In this document: positions 13,101 through 26,136 of the stretch, in pieces
Position numbering within the stretch: position 1 is the stretch's first letter
Layout: each line of letters starts with the position of its first letter
Source: Marisa cornuarietis
Taxonomy: Eukaryota > Mollusca > Gastropoda > Architaenioglossa > Ampullariidae
DNA: 64,000 bases
Reading direction: 5' to 3'
Assembly: GCA_004794655.1 (NCBI GenBank)
Contig: SMMW01000650.1
Coordinates: 124,001-188,000, forward strand
Position numbers and translations under genes: made by a program
The notes under the pieces: generated by a model
What the model saw: the letters and a program-made list of their open reading frames with translations, nothing else
The model's database searches: none
What the model was told of the DNA's origin: nothing

Positions 13101-14885
13101 GTACACTTCTTAATGTAATGGGCTAAAAATTCAACCAAACCCTATTTTCCCACCCACCGTCTCAAAAACAAAATGTGTAAGGTGTACCTATACCGAGAAA
13201 CACATGACAGCACAAAATGAAACTTCTTTTGTCACTAGGCTACAGTGACTTAACGTACTAGAGGGGGGCCAGCTGAAGGCTGGTTGGCTGGCAGCATTGG
13301 TCAGAAGTGCTGATAGGTGTGCAAGTTTGTGTTGTCTAGATGGGACAGAGGAAGCCACGGAAAGAAAGAAGAGGGGAGGGGACGTATCCAACCTCCCACT
13401 AGATGTGCGGCTTGCCTCATGGGGTGCCCAGAAGTGTAGTGGTTAAAACACTCCCTTGTCACCACTACAGAGAGACACTGGGTTCAGATCTCATCTTGTC
13501 ACTCTCTGTTATGTGACATCTGTTCGCAGACCTGGGTGTCAGGGATTTTTTTCTGGGTACTCCAGTTTCCAGCCCCCAAGTGCGAAATCACCTCAAGCTG
13601 GAAGCACTTTCCTATTAACCCAAACAACTCGCGTGACACAAGTCGGAGACATCGAGACACATCACACCACCACCAATGGATCGCCATCTCAACCAGCAGG
13701 CAGTCACTATAATAAAAGATACCAACCCACAGCTACGCATAATATTCATAAAATGTGTACAAGCATGTGCCATATTGTAGTTTACCCAGCTACATTAACA
13801 TTTGACCAACAATTAAATATAATTGTATAGTTATTAGCAAGTAGTCCTACTCATTAGAAAAATGAATGTCTCCTCTTGGTGTAGGTCAAGTTGAAGCCAG
13901 AAGGTATCTATGTTACCAGTCTTTGTAGATGACTCCTGCAAAGCATTGCTTTTTTTGGTGGGGCCCAGTTGAAAGGGTTTCTTACTGTGCTGAGCTCGGT
14001 ATAAGAATGTATTTCCCAAGCAAAAAGCCCCCTTTCTTACTTGTGATAGAAGACTATAAACAATAAAGACAGGACGTGAAATTGTGACCACACATAAATA
14101 CATGGGTATATTTAGTTGTCAGAACTACAGCCAGAGGTTAATCATATGCATCCTTGGAGATTCTACTAATATATAGAAACAATATTTCTAGACACTAACA
14201 ATTTTCTTTCTGCATGTCAAGGGGACTTGAGGTGTACTGTTTATTGAATCAATTGTACAAAACTGATTTTTTCAGTTGTCATTACCAAATGCACCAGTTT
14301 ACACCCTCTTGATGCATATTATATATATTCACACTTTGGTGTGTGTAATCTGCACTTAAATGTATATCATTGATGTACGTAATGTGCATAAAAATTAATA
14401 TGTGACATGTCATTTGCGTTTAGATGGATATCATTTGCACTTTGACCCGATGAGTTTAACTGTAAAACATGTTTTGCTAGCAAATCTTGATTTATGTTAG
14501 ATAATGCAAGAACTGCAAAATTATACCAAGTTTTCTGTTCCATTTCATACATAATTTGTCAGGGTCAGCATTATTATCTTCAGCAGCATTATCAGCTTTA
14601 TCTTTCCATGGGTTGAAAGGAATGTAGCTAAGTTCTACCCGAGAGTAACTGTGTTTGAAATAAATGTCAAAAGGCAGATCAGAGTATTATCAAGTATTTA
14701 GGTCAAGCTTTTAGTCAAGGACTTGATATCACTTGACACTTACGTGTTTGTGTCCATTCTAGATTTGAGCCCTAAATATTGTTTTTCTTTCAGAATTACA
14801 TGTTTGGTTTATTTTTCATGCAGATGAAGATGAAAGCACCGAAGATGAAGAGGAGGAGGAGGATGATGATGAGTGGGATGACTAA
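235..14885 (+). CDS. WASL: WASP/N-WASP-family actin nucleation-promoting factor, complete gene (11 coding exons per transcript)
   Basis: Activates the Arp2/3 complex to build branched actin downstream of Cdc42 and lipids. Coding exons: 235-330, 1352-1492, 2946-3032, 3496-3595, 3809-3856, 4218-4392, 5174-5216, 5459-5633, 7073-7578, then 9619-9730 or 10228-10339, then 14824-14885. Phases close exactly and give 514 aa, close to vertebrate N-WASP (about 505). Seen: WH1/EVH1 about residues 10-135 (motifs ENESLF, VVQLYLAD, KRSYFIRVFDIK, IWEQEIYN, YFHTFEA); basic stretch and CRIB about 180-232 (IGAPTEF, HVGWDP) continuing into a GTPase-binding/autoinhibitory helix region; polyproline about 289-400; two WH2 motifs about 412-457 (GALLAAIQAGTKLK, GQLLDAIRQGAKLR); central helix; acidic tail ending EWDD with the Arp2/3-binding tryptophan. 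The ATG at 235 follows an in-frame TGA at 121. Family assignment is very secure; WASP versus N-WASP is not separable in invertebrates, so the symbol is the closest vertebrate name. Confidence 0.95.
1149..1188. repeat. (TG)n microsatellite
   Basis: About 20 uninterrupted TG dinucleotides in WASP intron 1. Confidence 0.95.
4412..4880 (-). mobile_element. LINE 3'-end fragment (CR1/L2-like), reversed, in a WASP intron
   Basis: On the minus strand this matches the end of the LINE copy at 36316-37105: a degraded C-terminal reading frame, then the tail with GCGCTATAAAAAT and a TTA/ATT microsatellite (here read as ATAATAATAATCATAATAA at 4412-4432). Only the last few hundred bases remain, as is usual for 5'-truncated LINE insertions. 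It sits between the CRIB exons at 4218-4392 and 5174-5216. Confidence 0.8.
6650..6905. mobile_element. Foldback/MITE-like inverted repeat in WASP intron 8
   Basis: A left arm near 6660-6740 (with GGGGAACTCAAAAAGCATC and TTCCGAAGTTATAAGACAGTG) pairs imperfectly with a right arm near 6815-6900 (CACTGCTTTATAACTTCAGAAA, GAGTTCCTCATTTTTCCC). The arms are about 80-90 bases, separated by a loop of about 75 bases. It looks like a small foldback element; no coding capacity and no clear target duplication was identified. Confidence 0.5.
9619..9730 (+). CDS. WASL: WASP alternative central-helix exon, version a
   Basis: 112 bp exon, enters in phase 0 and leaves in phase 1. It follows TTTAAG and ends before GTACAG. 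It encodes a linker and then the amphipathic central (C, cofilin-homology) helix EGLVGALARALASRNQQ, equivalent to the IVGALMEVMQKRS segment of N-WASP that contacts Arp2/3 and actin and also docks on the GTPase-binding domain in the closed state. The next possible exon (10228-10339) has the same length and phase, so a transcript can use only one of them. Confidence 0.9.
10228..10339 (+). CDS. WASL: WASP alternative central-helix exon, version b
   Basis: 112 bp, phase 0 in and phase 1 out, acceptor AAACAG and donor GTGAGA. It encodes DGLVGALARALASRRPAVE, a second version of the central helix with a different linker (VDEQEVRSSMEVPPDM) from version a. Joining a to b would read GGT TGA, an immediate stop; skipping both would shift the acidic tail out of frame. 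The exon is therefore a mutually exclusive partner of 9619-9730. A decayed copy of this exon, not of version a, lies near 26637. Confidence 0.88.
10691..11210. repeat. 40-bp minisatellite, 13 copies, with a 160-bp higher-order period
   Basis: Thirteen near-identical 40-base units built around TTAACTGTATACATCTGAGT. One position alternates between GGTATAGAGT (type A) and GGTCTAGAGT (type C) in the order A-CCC-A-CCC-A-CCC-A, so the array grew in blocks of four units. It lies in the intron before the last WASP exon. The duplicated segment near 27360 has only two diverged units. Confidence 0.97.
13433..13640 (+). mobile_element. tRNA-derived SINE in the last WASP intron
   Basis: A tRNA-like head with an A-box-like GTGTAGTGGTTAAAACACTC and a B-box-like GGGTTCAGATCTC, followed by a tRNA-unrelated body. 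It resembles, but is not the same family as, the SINE at 35928. Its 3' limit is approximate. Confidence 0.6.
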
Positions 14886-16260
14886 CCTGATACTGAAGAA
14901 AAGATCCTGAAACATGCTTTTCTGCAATTGATTGTAGCACTGTCGTTTTCTGCTGAAGGGTTTTCAAGTTTATCTTAATAACTGCTTTGACTCTTTCCTT
15001 TTCTTCTCTGCTATCTTGATCTTACCGCTCTAATATTTATTGGTGAAACTAAAGAAATATTAAAAGCAGTTAGAAATACACGATGATAAACTAGTTGGTG
15101 TTGGATAAAAGGGGTAATTGCTGGAGGTTTGTCAAACCAACAGTATCATGTACTGTGAAATATTTTTGTAAAAGGGGTGGTGAGATAGGTTGAGATGCAA
15201 GTGTTATAGTGGCTTTAGAATCTGATAAGAGCAGTGTCAAATTGCCCAGTTTTCCACACTGTCCTCGTGTGGGTGTGCATACACATACACAAACACAAAT
15301 TTTACATTCTCAAGCATGTCATTTGTACAACTCTCACTGCTGCATCTTGGTTAAAGAGCAGTTACATCTGTCGACATTCAACAGTTTTCAATAAAAGACT
15401 GGAATCCTGTATTTCACATGCACCATGTCACATTTAAACTTTCTTCTTAGATGGCATCCTGTCTTGGACAGAGTGTATCATCCTGTCACTTGTAATTTAT
15501 CGAAGGTTCTGCTGCATTTGACTTAGTAAAAGAGTGGCAAGCAGTTGGGCTTACATGCATGCATAAGCTCCAAACAGCAGTTTTGCAAACACTACCATTC
15601 ACACAGTCAGGTCAGTTAACAATGAGAAGTAAGTGCAATAAGGTCAATTAAATAAAAAAAGAGAAAAACGTCTGCAGTGTTTATTGTACATTGTTGCTGT
15701 GAGAACATTTGAATTATAATGCTTTGCATTTTCTTTTGTAAATGCTACTGTTGAATATATGTGCATAAAATCCTCTTATATTCAGATCTTCTGCTGGGGA
15801 AAGTGACTATTGTCAAAAGTTCGGTAGGTTAGACACACCGACAGTGCAGCCTATAGGATCATATCTGCAGAGAAACCTGTTGTAGAGAATGAGACAGTGG
15901 TCATTGTTTGTGCCATAAGATACTATTTTGCAGCCCACAATACAAAACAGTATTAAAAAGCAATATTAGTAAAGTGATATGAAGACAAAATATAGGTGCA
16001 TCAGAAATGTTTCAAGGAGTAGGAAGAGGAGGCTTGACCGCCCACCAGCTGAACTCAGCTGATGATTTCATGCCAGAGGTAATGTGCATGTTGAGCTAAC
16101 AATGCTGTGTAAATCTGTGTAAATATTGCTTTATGTAAAGGTTTCCAACTTATCCGCTTACGTAAAGCAAGAACTGTGTTTCGCTGTTTGCTGTGTAATG
16201 TGTAGCTGTATTGTGCACTTATTTTTTCAGTTTAACAATCTGAATAAATATCTTTTCACT
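14886..16260 (+). other. WASP 3' untranslated region and downstream flank
   Basis: No reading frame of interest. Candidate polyadenylation signals AATAAA occur at 15390-15395 and 16243-16248. The stretch at about 15927-16025 is repeated at about 29457-29575 as the far end of the partial WASP copy. Confidence 0.55.
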
Positions 16261-16565
16261 GCAGTTGTGTAGAAGTGTGTACTTTGTGTGCATGTGTACA
16301 TATAAACATTTTATGAAGAATCATTCCTTTTGTTTGCACCAGCTGGACCTGAAGCAAGCAGGGCCAATCTGCCAGAACCACTCCTCCATGAAATCCAGTC
16401 TGTTCTTTTACAGTTTCCAAAGAATATTTACTCTAAACAAATGGCACCTAATAAAAAAAAACTGGCTTTATGCTGAGTGCCAGTTTGTTCTCTAATAATA
16501 ATTTTCTGACATTGATTAATACAAGCATATAGACCATTTTACATTTCCAAAACTACTCTAATTAA

Positions 16566-17860
16566 AATGACCACCGAGATATTATCTGCGCTTGACAGTG
16601 GCAATGCTCCTTAATAGACACCCTCTATGGAATTTCTGGAACTGCACTAGTATGGCTCAACTCCTATCTCACTGATAGGATGCAGACTATGCTTGTTGAT
16701 GGTCAAACATTTTGCCCTGCTCCCCTTTCCTGTGGGGTCCCTCAGTACTCAGCCCAGTTCTGTTCATCTTGTATCCAGTCTCACAAGGTTTCTCATCAAT
16801 CATATACTGATGACACAACTGTACAACTCCATTCCATCGGATGAGTTTCATTCTGCTACTAGCATAATAGAAGAATAAATGGTAACAAACTTAAACTCAA
16901 CATTGATAAACGGGAAGCCCTCCTATGAAGAAATCAACCTTCACTCGTTTGTCCACCAAATCACATCAAAGTGGGCGAAACCAATATCACCTTTGCATCA
17001 TCTGTCAAGAACCTGGGATTCATCGCCACTGCAGACATGACGCTGGATAAACAAGTTACAGCTGTCTGTCAGTCTGCATATTATAAGCTCCATAAGATCA
17101 GCACCATCTGTCACATTCTCTCTAGGCGTGCTACCAACACTCTTGTCTGTGCGTTTGTTCTTTCTCAGCTTGATTACTGCAACTCCTTGCTTGCAGGCTG
17201 CCCTGCATTCTTCATAAAATCCAGAAAGTACAGAACTCCGCTGCACATCTTGTGCTTATAACTAGGAAATGGGACCACGTCACTCCTCTACATTTTATGC
17301 ACTGGTTACCCATTCGTTCTCACATTCAGTATAAACTGTGCCGTTTTAAATTCTTTGAAGGGTCCTGCAATGACTATTTCTATGACTACTCCACTGGTTG
17401 TCTGATGACTGTACACTCTCTATCCTGTCACCAGAAAAATCACATTATGGTCACCAGATTTTTAGTTAATGTGCTGCAAAACAACGTAACGGTCTTCCCT
17501 TCCATATCGTCCATCTACCCACCATCAAATCCTTTAAACGTGCACTAAAAGCACATCTGTTTCCCCAGTATTACTCCTTACACCAATCAATATAGTTGTC
17601 AACAGATGTGGTTATAATTGACTTGTCCACCTGCTTGTCTTCCTCAGCAGATTTATGACACTTTCCATCCTTACTGCTTGCTCCCTGATTTCTCTTTATG
17701 TCTTCTAAATTTGTCTTTTATTGCTTGTCTACATAGCTCTAGGTTTCTCCCGTCCTTCCTAGTCTATCAATGTCTCCTACCTTTCTTAAACGCTAAGAGT
17801 ATATACTCCTTCATGAGCATGATTATGCACTATATAAGTAACAGGCTTATTATTATTAAG
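16566..17860 (+). mobile_element. Degenerate LINE (CR1/L2-like) reverse-transcriptase remnant
   Basis: Pieces of a reverse transcriptase can be followed across several frames: WLNSYLTDRMQT and VDGQTF near 16660, a damaged catalytic-like YTDDT near 16807, then the C-terminal block SQLDYCNSLLAGCP near 17165 and a tail ending GCACTATATAAGT with TTATTATTA at about 17860. Stops and shifts make it inactive. The last part, from about 17260, continues as homology with 35080-35626 and 37584-37640, so it belongs to the duplicated block that carries saccharopine dehydrogenase A. Confidence 0.8.
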
Positions 17861-18459
17861 AGACATCGCAATGTACAACATATACAATGCCATGACATGT
17901 ACAATGAGAGAACATGCACAATGCACATTTATACTATGAGACTGCATTCAAATTTAGAAAAAAACCAAGCAACCAAAGAAGACAAAAATGATAGCACATA
18001 TTATTTAGACTGGTCTTTAAATAAAGATATGCACGATTCAGGAAATCAGTAAAACAGCTTCCTTACTTGCTTCAACAAACCGTTCTCATAATAATGTAAT
18101 TTCAATTTTTAATCCAACTGTAATACTTTTCTGCATAGCACATAAAGGCTGGTGTGTGTACTGTGTATGGGAGATGTATCAAAAGTGTTGCACCAGCTGA
18201 TGATCACTGAAGGAATTGAAAACATGCAAATATGCAAGAAATCTGTGGTAGCTGCTGTCTGTTATAATAAAAAAATGTTAAATTATGCGCTGACACACTG
18301 GGATAAAATTTCTATACTTTAAGCCTTCATAGGGAAGTTAAAGAAATGCCAAATCCATGCCCTGAGTAAAGGAAATTTAAAAAATCTGATTGCATTTTTT
18401 CGGGCAAATGAGAAATTACAGGCTAAGTTGCACGCAATGTCAAATCAGTTTAGATTCAT

Positions 18460-19439
18460 TTACTTTGAGGAAGTGGATACTTTTGCCATGATTCCTAGCT
18501 GCTGCAGTCTGGACAAAACAGGGCGGTAGATCTCCTCCATGGTGGGTATTATAACCCCTTTGGTTTGAATTTCACCTGCAGTATAACAAAGCATATTTAA
18601 AGGTTAAAGATATGTTTAATTAAAAAAGGGCTTTCCTGTGAATAACAATCCATCTCATGCTAATTTTTCAAGTCTAGATATTCAGACTTGACTACCTTGA
18701 AATTGGTTATGAGAACAAGGCAAAATCATCACTCCAAAATTTACTCCTCAATTAAAAAAAAAACCATAAAAATTCTCTCATATTTTTATTAGAAGAATAT
18801 GTTTATGATGCAAAGACTCCAAGCAAAACTTCATGGTTAAATAGAAGCTATAGAATTACAGAAATCTATGCACTTGCACAGAATATCTTTTTCTTTGTGC
18901 ACCCCTTTCTTACCATTCAGAATCATTTCTACAGCAAGAGCTGAAGGATACCCCACAGTTTTAGCCATGGCAGAGTGGCCATCGGTATCTCCATATTCCA
19001 CAAGACTCACAGTTGTTACTTCCTGTTGTTGCTGGGCGGAATCAGACTGTGGTGGAAACTCACTCTGTAGCTCATGAACCAAGATCACCATATCTCGCTC
19101 ACCTGGAGCTGCAAGGAAATAATGATCCATGAGAAAATGAGATACAAGTATTTAGTGCTCTAACAAACCTCTGTGGCTTTTTTAATTTTTGTTACTGTAG
19201 CCACTCAAAGCCTACCAAAGTATGGATGATCAGATCACATACAAAGCTATAATTTCTGGTAGAAAAAGAAGTTTGGATTTTTTTCACTGTTTTAGGGTCA
19301 GTCTCATCAGTATTCAAACTTTGCATACAACAGGACAGCAAGTAGTTCTCATTCTATTCAGTAACCTCACCATAAATCAACTTTTGGTTACTGTAGGCAC
19401 TCAGAACCCGTCTACGTCTATGTATTTTTGTGTGTGTTT

Positions 19440-19477
<38 letters not shown>

Positions 19478-22400
19478 TTTCATTCTGTAGCATAGCTGAT
19501 TTTGCTCTTAAAATGGAAAATTTTCACCAATTTTGCAACTTGGCTATTCTAGGAATACTTTTATGATACCACGACTTCAACATTCAGCCCTGTTACAATC
19601 CTTCCTTCAGTAGCTATAGTATGGATGATCAGATCATATACAAGCCTATAACATCAAGTAGAAAAAGAAGAGTATGGATTTTGCCACTGTTTTAGGGTCA
19701 GTCTCATCATGATTCAAACATTGCATACAATAAGACAGCAAGTAGTTCTCCATAATGCAGTAACCTTACCATAATTCAACTTTTGCTGCAGATAATGACA
19801 TAGAGTATCGATTGGAGTCCCTTTCTTCTCAACCTTTGTGTCTGACAACAGACCCAATCTACAGATAACAAAGAAGACAAACAAAGCAAAGCAAACCAAT
19901 TAAAAAGCAACAGAAAAGTGGAAAATGTTTTTCTAAGAATGCTACAAATTATCCATTCGAAGAAGATGTAAAAGACATTTTCAAGGGAAATATAAAAGCT
20001 ACCATAGCCAATTAAAACAATTTCACAGAAGCTTGGATTATTCCTGACAAACTAATAAATTACTTGAACTGCTTCACTTAAAATGTCAAGATGATTTTAC
20101 TCATAAACAACAGTACATTTCTTCTTCAGTTGTATTGCTCACTGTTTTAGTGTGTCCAGCCTGCTCTGAGAGTTACCCACTCTTGAAAGCAGCACACCTT
20201 CCAGTTCTTTGTCATCGTATGATTCTCTTGCTAGCCAGCTGAGAAACTCCCTCTGGTGAATGAAAAGGATGCCATAAATAGCAAGAAAATTTGTTTCATA
20301 TAATGGGTATAAAAACAGACATAATTTAAATCACTCATCTTAAAAGTGCAAATTAATATATCGCAGCAGGAATGAATTGTTTGAGACAGCATTCTGGTAG
20401 CACTTTGTTTCCCTGCCCTTTGGCCAGCTGTGTGGGCTGTGCAAGTGACCCTGGAGAGGTTGACATATAGCACCCAGGGTTTTTGGTTTTTTGGATAACC
20501 TACTCGGAGCGGCATAAGGAGTCATTCCCTCATTTTCTCTTTTTTCAAGTGCAAGAGAACAACCGCTGTACTGTATAGGTGTCCTAGTCCTCTGTCAATT
20601 AAGTGACTCATGTACTTCATCTGTTTTCCTGGTTGTGTACAATTTAACACACACAAACAATGGTAAGCATAATCTACAAGTAAACAGCATAATCAAGTGA
20701 TGACCAACAATGACAGCAAGAGGAGACTTTACCCATGTGATGTCTGGAGCATCAGGTTGAAGCTGAGGAACTGCGACATCATTAAACAAGTCAGTCTGTA
20801 TCAAGGCAAGCATGGCATTGCTAAATCCCTGCCAGAAGAAGACATAGCGCAGTTAAATTTACACCTGTACATAGGTGTTACAGAATGATAGAGATGACTT
20901 GTGGACATACAGTGGAACCTCAATTATCTGGTTGAATGACCAGCACCCGTCATCCGGATAATCAAAAATCACGGATAATTGAAAATAATTCTAAAAATTC
21001 ACAAATGCTAGAATAGGTTCTGTACAGGGAAATTCTTACCTTTCTTGTCTTGTTTATGAAGTTTTCTGGAAAAAGTCAGACAGGAGATGCTGCTTTGTGT
21101 TCTTGCAGTGCTTCAATCATATGGACAACCTGATGTTGCGAAGAGTTAGGATGTCACTAAAATTTGAATCCGCTTCCTGCTCACAATTTAGTGCTTCTGC
21201 AAGCTAAACTTTCTTTCTTTTCTGAAGGTTTCTCTTCAATCGCATCATCATCGCTTTCTTCCGGCAAATCCGCTCTTGATTTCACGATCCCGGATAACCA
21301 AATGCACGGTTAATTGAAGACTAGATAATTGTGGTTCCACTGTGTGTGTGTGTATAGATATATATATATATCTAAAACATTTGCTTTATCTATGCTTAAA
21401 TAGTGTATACAAGTGACGATGCGTGTGCATGCATACATACATGTGCATGGATGTGTAGGTGTTCATGAATGCATTAGGTGTATATGTGTAGTATGTGTGT
21501 GTGTGTGTGTGTGTGTGAACAACTGTCAATCTAAACCTATAACTGTCATTACCCGCCACATTACAATCCCAACAATAAGTCTCCGGTGGTTCTGGTCTTT
21601 AAAGTTTTGCATCTCATTCAGTTTGTTTGGTATTCAACTTCATGTTACATTGTTTAAAGACATCTTTTGTGCAGTACTTTAATAAAATATTGCTTGGATT
21701 AATGAAAATAAATGGATGCTCAAAACGTTTACTAACATTTTCCCAATATATGTATAAATTTGAAAATAAATACCTCATATCGTATGGTTCCACGTGCAAA
21801 GTTCTTGCAAGACTGGAGTCCATAAGCAGACAAATACTGATGGGAAAATTGATTAGGAAAACCTTCAAACTTCAAATTTGGGATGATTGCGTCAAAGTCT
21901 ACAGGATGAGCCTTATATAACACATCTTCACCTGAAATGTGAATCACCTGTAACAAAATGTCAGAACTAACAAACTGCTCTAGCTTAGATTTCATTCCTA
22001 AAAGGCTGTGAAGAAATGTGTGTCCTAAACTTGCACAAATAAAGGGAAGCACAAAAGTGAGCAGTGATAAACACTTTTACACATGCACACACACACACAC
22101 ACACAATCTCTTTCTAAGTTTTGTCTAGGTACCTTAATATAGACTCTGAAGGGCACCTTCTTTAAAGTTTTCATATTAAAAGAGAAGAAGGTACAGGTGT
22201 CCATTATTCAATTTTACTAACAAATGTTTACTGTATGAAAAAGAACAAATGAGGTATTTTAATGCTTGTAGTCTTGAACGCTGCAAAAATGTTAGTCAAC
22301 ATTAACGTAAAAATATAGCAGTTACTAGAATACTTTCCTTTATCATATATGCTCTGAAGATATGCACATATTTCACAGATAAAAGATTAAAATTGTTGGG

Positions 22401-25400
22401 ACATTGCACTTATGCTGTTAATGTTAGTAGTTTTTAGATTTATAAAATTGTAAAAATTCTCTAAACCTTCCAAAATGCCAAAGGCTGAGAAATAAGATGT
22501 CTTCTATTGTTTTATTATCTATTATTAGACAAGAAGACAGATGTGCAAGCATACAGTGACCATCTGACCTTTCCATTTTCTAAGTATCCAGCACTGCGCT
22601 GGCATATGTAAAGGGCTCCCTTTGGGTACCAGCTGCAACAAGAACATGTTACTAAATCCTATCACAAGATTATTCTGTTATGAAAACTGTACTATTATTT
22701 CTTACTGTCTAACCAAAGTTTTGTATGTTTATGTGTTGTCATATTTATTTGTACTGACATAGGTCATGGACCAAATGATAATTATAGGATGGTAAACACT
22801 TTTTATATTTTACATCAATATTTAATATTTTGAACAAACCTGAATTTGTACTTCAGAACATTATTGCTACACTCAGGGGCAGGTAGACCACCACACCATG
22901 AGGTAAATGAGGTTACCTAAAGAATATACAAAGACACAAACAGTAAGAGAGAAACTTACTTGCAAACACTCTGACATGAACATCTGAACATATTTATTCT
23001 CTAAACATCTACACTGTGCACACACTGGTGTTGTTAAAGTGTGAGGGTACATAAAGCAGACTGCATGTGTACCTGTGTGCTCAGGTCTTTGTATCCATTA
23101 ATTCTCACAAAGAGGAGAATAATTATTTTTGAGACGAAACAGTTCTTGGAGACATCCCATGTCAAATGAAACTTGGGTGTTCCAGCAAAAGATTGCAAAT
23201 TATCAGCTCAGTTCCATACAAAGTGTGTAGTGATCATTGACAGTCCCATACAAAGTGTGTTGAGGCCATTGAAGGAGACTTCATGGATGAAGCAGCTGAC
23301 AAGATTCTCAAAATCATCAGTTAAGAAATAAAATTAATATAATGACCACTTGCAGTTCAGAGGTGTGCAGAAATGTTCAGGAAATACTAACAGGATCTGG
23401 TGACCTTACCTGTCCCCCTCTGTTCTTGACATCTTGTATAGCCTGCCTGGCCAGCATGTGGTCGATCCCAGGGTCAAGACCACATTCACACAGAAATATG
23501 ATCCCAGCATCTACTACCCTTAAATGGCAGAGACAAATTCCTACTCAGCTATCTAGAAGAGTGTTGCAGAAATTAAAAAAATTCTAGTCCATCAAATGCT
23601 TTATTTTGATCAGTGCAGTTTTTGAAACCATTTTGTATTTATAATCAAAAAGCAGAATTTTATATCTAAGAAATGCCTATCCAATATTATATAATTTCCA
23701 TTCTTGATACAGTTAACTATATGAGGATGATTCACAAGGAGGGTTTTTTTCCAGTCTTTTAGCAAACTATTCGTTTTCTGTCATAGGTAGTTCTCATCAC
23801 CTCAGGATAACCTACAAGATTGGATATAATTATAAATTTCCACAATTTATGTTGAGATACCTATTGCTAGCTTCTGTACACTGAGAAATAGATTTAGCTC
23901 TTAACACTACCCCCACACATCCTATTTTTCTTTATTTTGTGGGGGAGGTGTGTGTGGTGGTGGGGGGGGGGTAAAAGTTTAACGCTATTATTTTGAAGAT
24001 TTAAAATTTCTTCGTTCTCAGTTTTAGTTTTATGAGTTGTACAGCCATATGTACATTTGCATGTGTTTATGATGTGTATGTCTGTCTAAACCTCTGAACA
24101 CAAAGTTAATCTGGCCCTTGCTTATTTTCCCAAAGCTGGCAATATAGCTACAAAAATAAACTACATGTAGATGCTGTTGACCCTGATTACCTTGAATGAA
24201 GCTCTTGAACCTCTTCTGGCACTTCGCTACAAGACACCAAAGAGCATCTGGCCTCAAGACAGGACTGAGCAACAAGAGGCAGTAAGTCAAATGGCAACAG
24301 ACTTGAACAGAGGAAAAATATTGAAGTAATGCAGAAATGGACTCGGTTTATACTGTTAAGCAGGAGGAAGAACAGGCTCATTATGTCATTGCATTATTTT
24401 CAACAACTGTACATGAAGATAGTCCCCTTTAAATGCATATAGATCTATGAAGTTGTTGGAAAGATGTAAGACTTGGAAAATATATTTAAGACAAATATTT
24501 GAATCAGAATGTTTTCCTGGCTAAAAATAATTTAACAATGTAAGGAACCTTACATCCAAGATGACACCAAAGTTGTGTGTGTATTTTTTTTTATTAAAAA
24601 AATTTTTTTTTGATGCTTGCTCCATCCACATTATCCCATATGGTATTCTGCAGTTTTCACCTGAGCTTCTGCACTAAACAACTTACTCTAAAACCACGCT
24701 GTGTTGTGCAATAAGGGAAGGTAACTGTGCAGCATCCTTGGGTAAATTCAGATTGTAGCACTGAGCACTTGGGTAACTGCTCTTTACCGAGTTGAGCTCC
24801 TTTTGAATAGCTGAAACTAAAATTGTGAATTTATTTCAAATACCATACAGTGAGACATAATTCCACTGTTTTGCTATAAAATATGTCTCTTTTCTGAATC
24901 CACAGTCTATTAAAGAGTTTGGACATTTGAAGAAATGTTAAAATTAGCATGCCAACATGTATGGTGTTGGGTGAGTTGGGCATTTTTCCTGTGTCAATTT
25001 TTGCAAAAAGTTACTGTGCTTTTGGTATATATATATGTTATATATGTTCCATATATAATCATACTGGTTTAGCTCTGTACGTTCAGTTTTAGATGCCTTT
25101 GGTCTTTCCTTCATCTGGAAATTTGGCTGTAGCTTTTTTTCCTGTCATTTTAAAAATATTGTAATGCAATGCTTAAAGGGTTAATTTATTAAAAAATTGA
25201 AACAAGACATTTATACAAATAAGATCTTACAGTATGTTTAAATAATATTTCGGTTTAGAGAATTACTTAATAAATTTGTTCCCTGCTCTAAGATAAAATT
25301 TAATAAAGTTTAAGTTAAGCTGCCATAAGTTCCATATTTAGTAATTAAGATAGTGATATACCTATAGATATTTAAGAACATGTCCTTTGTGTAATCTAGA

Positions 25401-26136
25401 TGAGGTAGGTGATTAATTTATTCAAGTATTCATCTATATATTTTGCCACTGTCACCATCTGTTGCACATGTGATTGTTATTGTGTGATTGTTATAATATG
25501 ATGTTATGGCTAAAAATGCCCCCTACGCTTATATAGCCATAATTAAATAAAAAGAAATGGAAGAGTGATAATGCGAAAGCTGTATGTATTAAGTTCTTCC
25601 ACCTAATAATAAGTATTTTAGATCCCCAAAACTATTTTCACTGACTGAATGCAAAACTATATCTGTCCACGGCTGAGTACTATTATAGGTAACCTATATA
25701 TGGGACCCCGAAAGCTACTCACTGTCATGGCTTGGCCAAGTGAGACCGTTAGGACACGGTACGCTGGAGCTAGGCAGGGGCCCGGAACGCAAAGACACAA
25801 TGATGTTGTTACAATGCTAACATATTTCATTCATTCGATCCCACTAATACAAAATAAAAAATCATATAAATAAAGTATCTTAAAATAATGTCAATTATAC
25901 GCGGCCGCAGTCTAGGTCAAGACGAGATCTTGTCTCGAGTCGGGGACTGGCTCCCATGAAAAGTTCAAGAATATCGCCACGCAGTTAAGTTAAACTTAAT
26001 GCCATATTTGCAGCAAGAAGGAATAAAAGTTATGTTGTTTCTTTAACTAACCTACAGAAAATGGAATGCCTTTCCTGTGGAAATATTCAAATACAGGGCC
26101 TGAGACCCGACCAGCTCCTAAAATCAACACAGCCAT
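18460..26136 (-). CDS. Saccharopine dehydrogenase (SDH half of aminoadipic semialdehyde synthase), copy A, complete
   Basis: Oxidises saccharopine to glutamate and aminoadipic semialdehyde with NAD(P) in lysine degradation. Exons in transcript order: 26052-26136, 24687-24810, 24191-24301, 23410-23518, 22840-22916, 22569-22632, 21774-21947, 20733-20828, 20143-20252, 19770-19858, 18914-19108, 18460-18575. Lengths sum to 1350 bp, 449 aa. Seen: N-terminal Rossmann motif VLILGAGRVSGPV, CGLDPGIDHM, CGGLPAPE, GFSNAML, WLARES, LGLLSDTK, GERDMVIL, YGDTDGHSAMAKTVG and the closing IYRPVL block, all in the order of animal AASS. The ATG sits directly at the Rossmann fold with an in-frame TAA 13 codons upstream, and no ketoglutarate-reductase half is seen, so it looks monofunctional and near the size of fungal Lys9. 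An upstream non-coding exon is possible. Copy B (38244-44772) has identical exon lengths. Confidence 0.93.
19431..19472. repeat. (TG)n microsatellite
   Basis: TG-rich run with a few TT and TA interruptions, in an intron of dehydrogenase copy A; absent at the matching place in copy B. Confidence 0.9.
20910..21342 (-). mobile_element. pogo/Tigger-like (Tc1-mariner) element in an intron of dehydrogenase A
   Basis: Ends are inverted repeats: CAGTGGAACCTCAATTATCTGG at the left and a complementary ...ATAATTGTGGTTCCACTG at the right. It is preceded by TA (the expected target) and followed by TG, a single-base decayed target copy. The minus strand keeps an acidic, Glu/Asp-rich reading stretch like the end of a pogo-type transposase. 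Copy B of the gene has no element at the matching site near 40475, giving an empty-site comparison. Confidence 0.85.
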
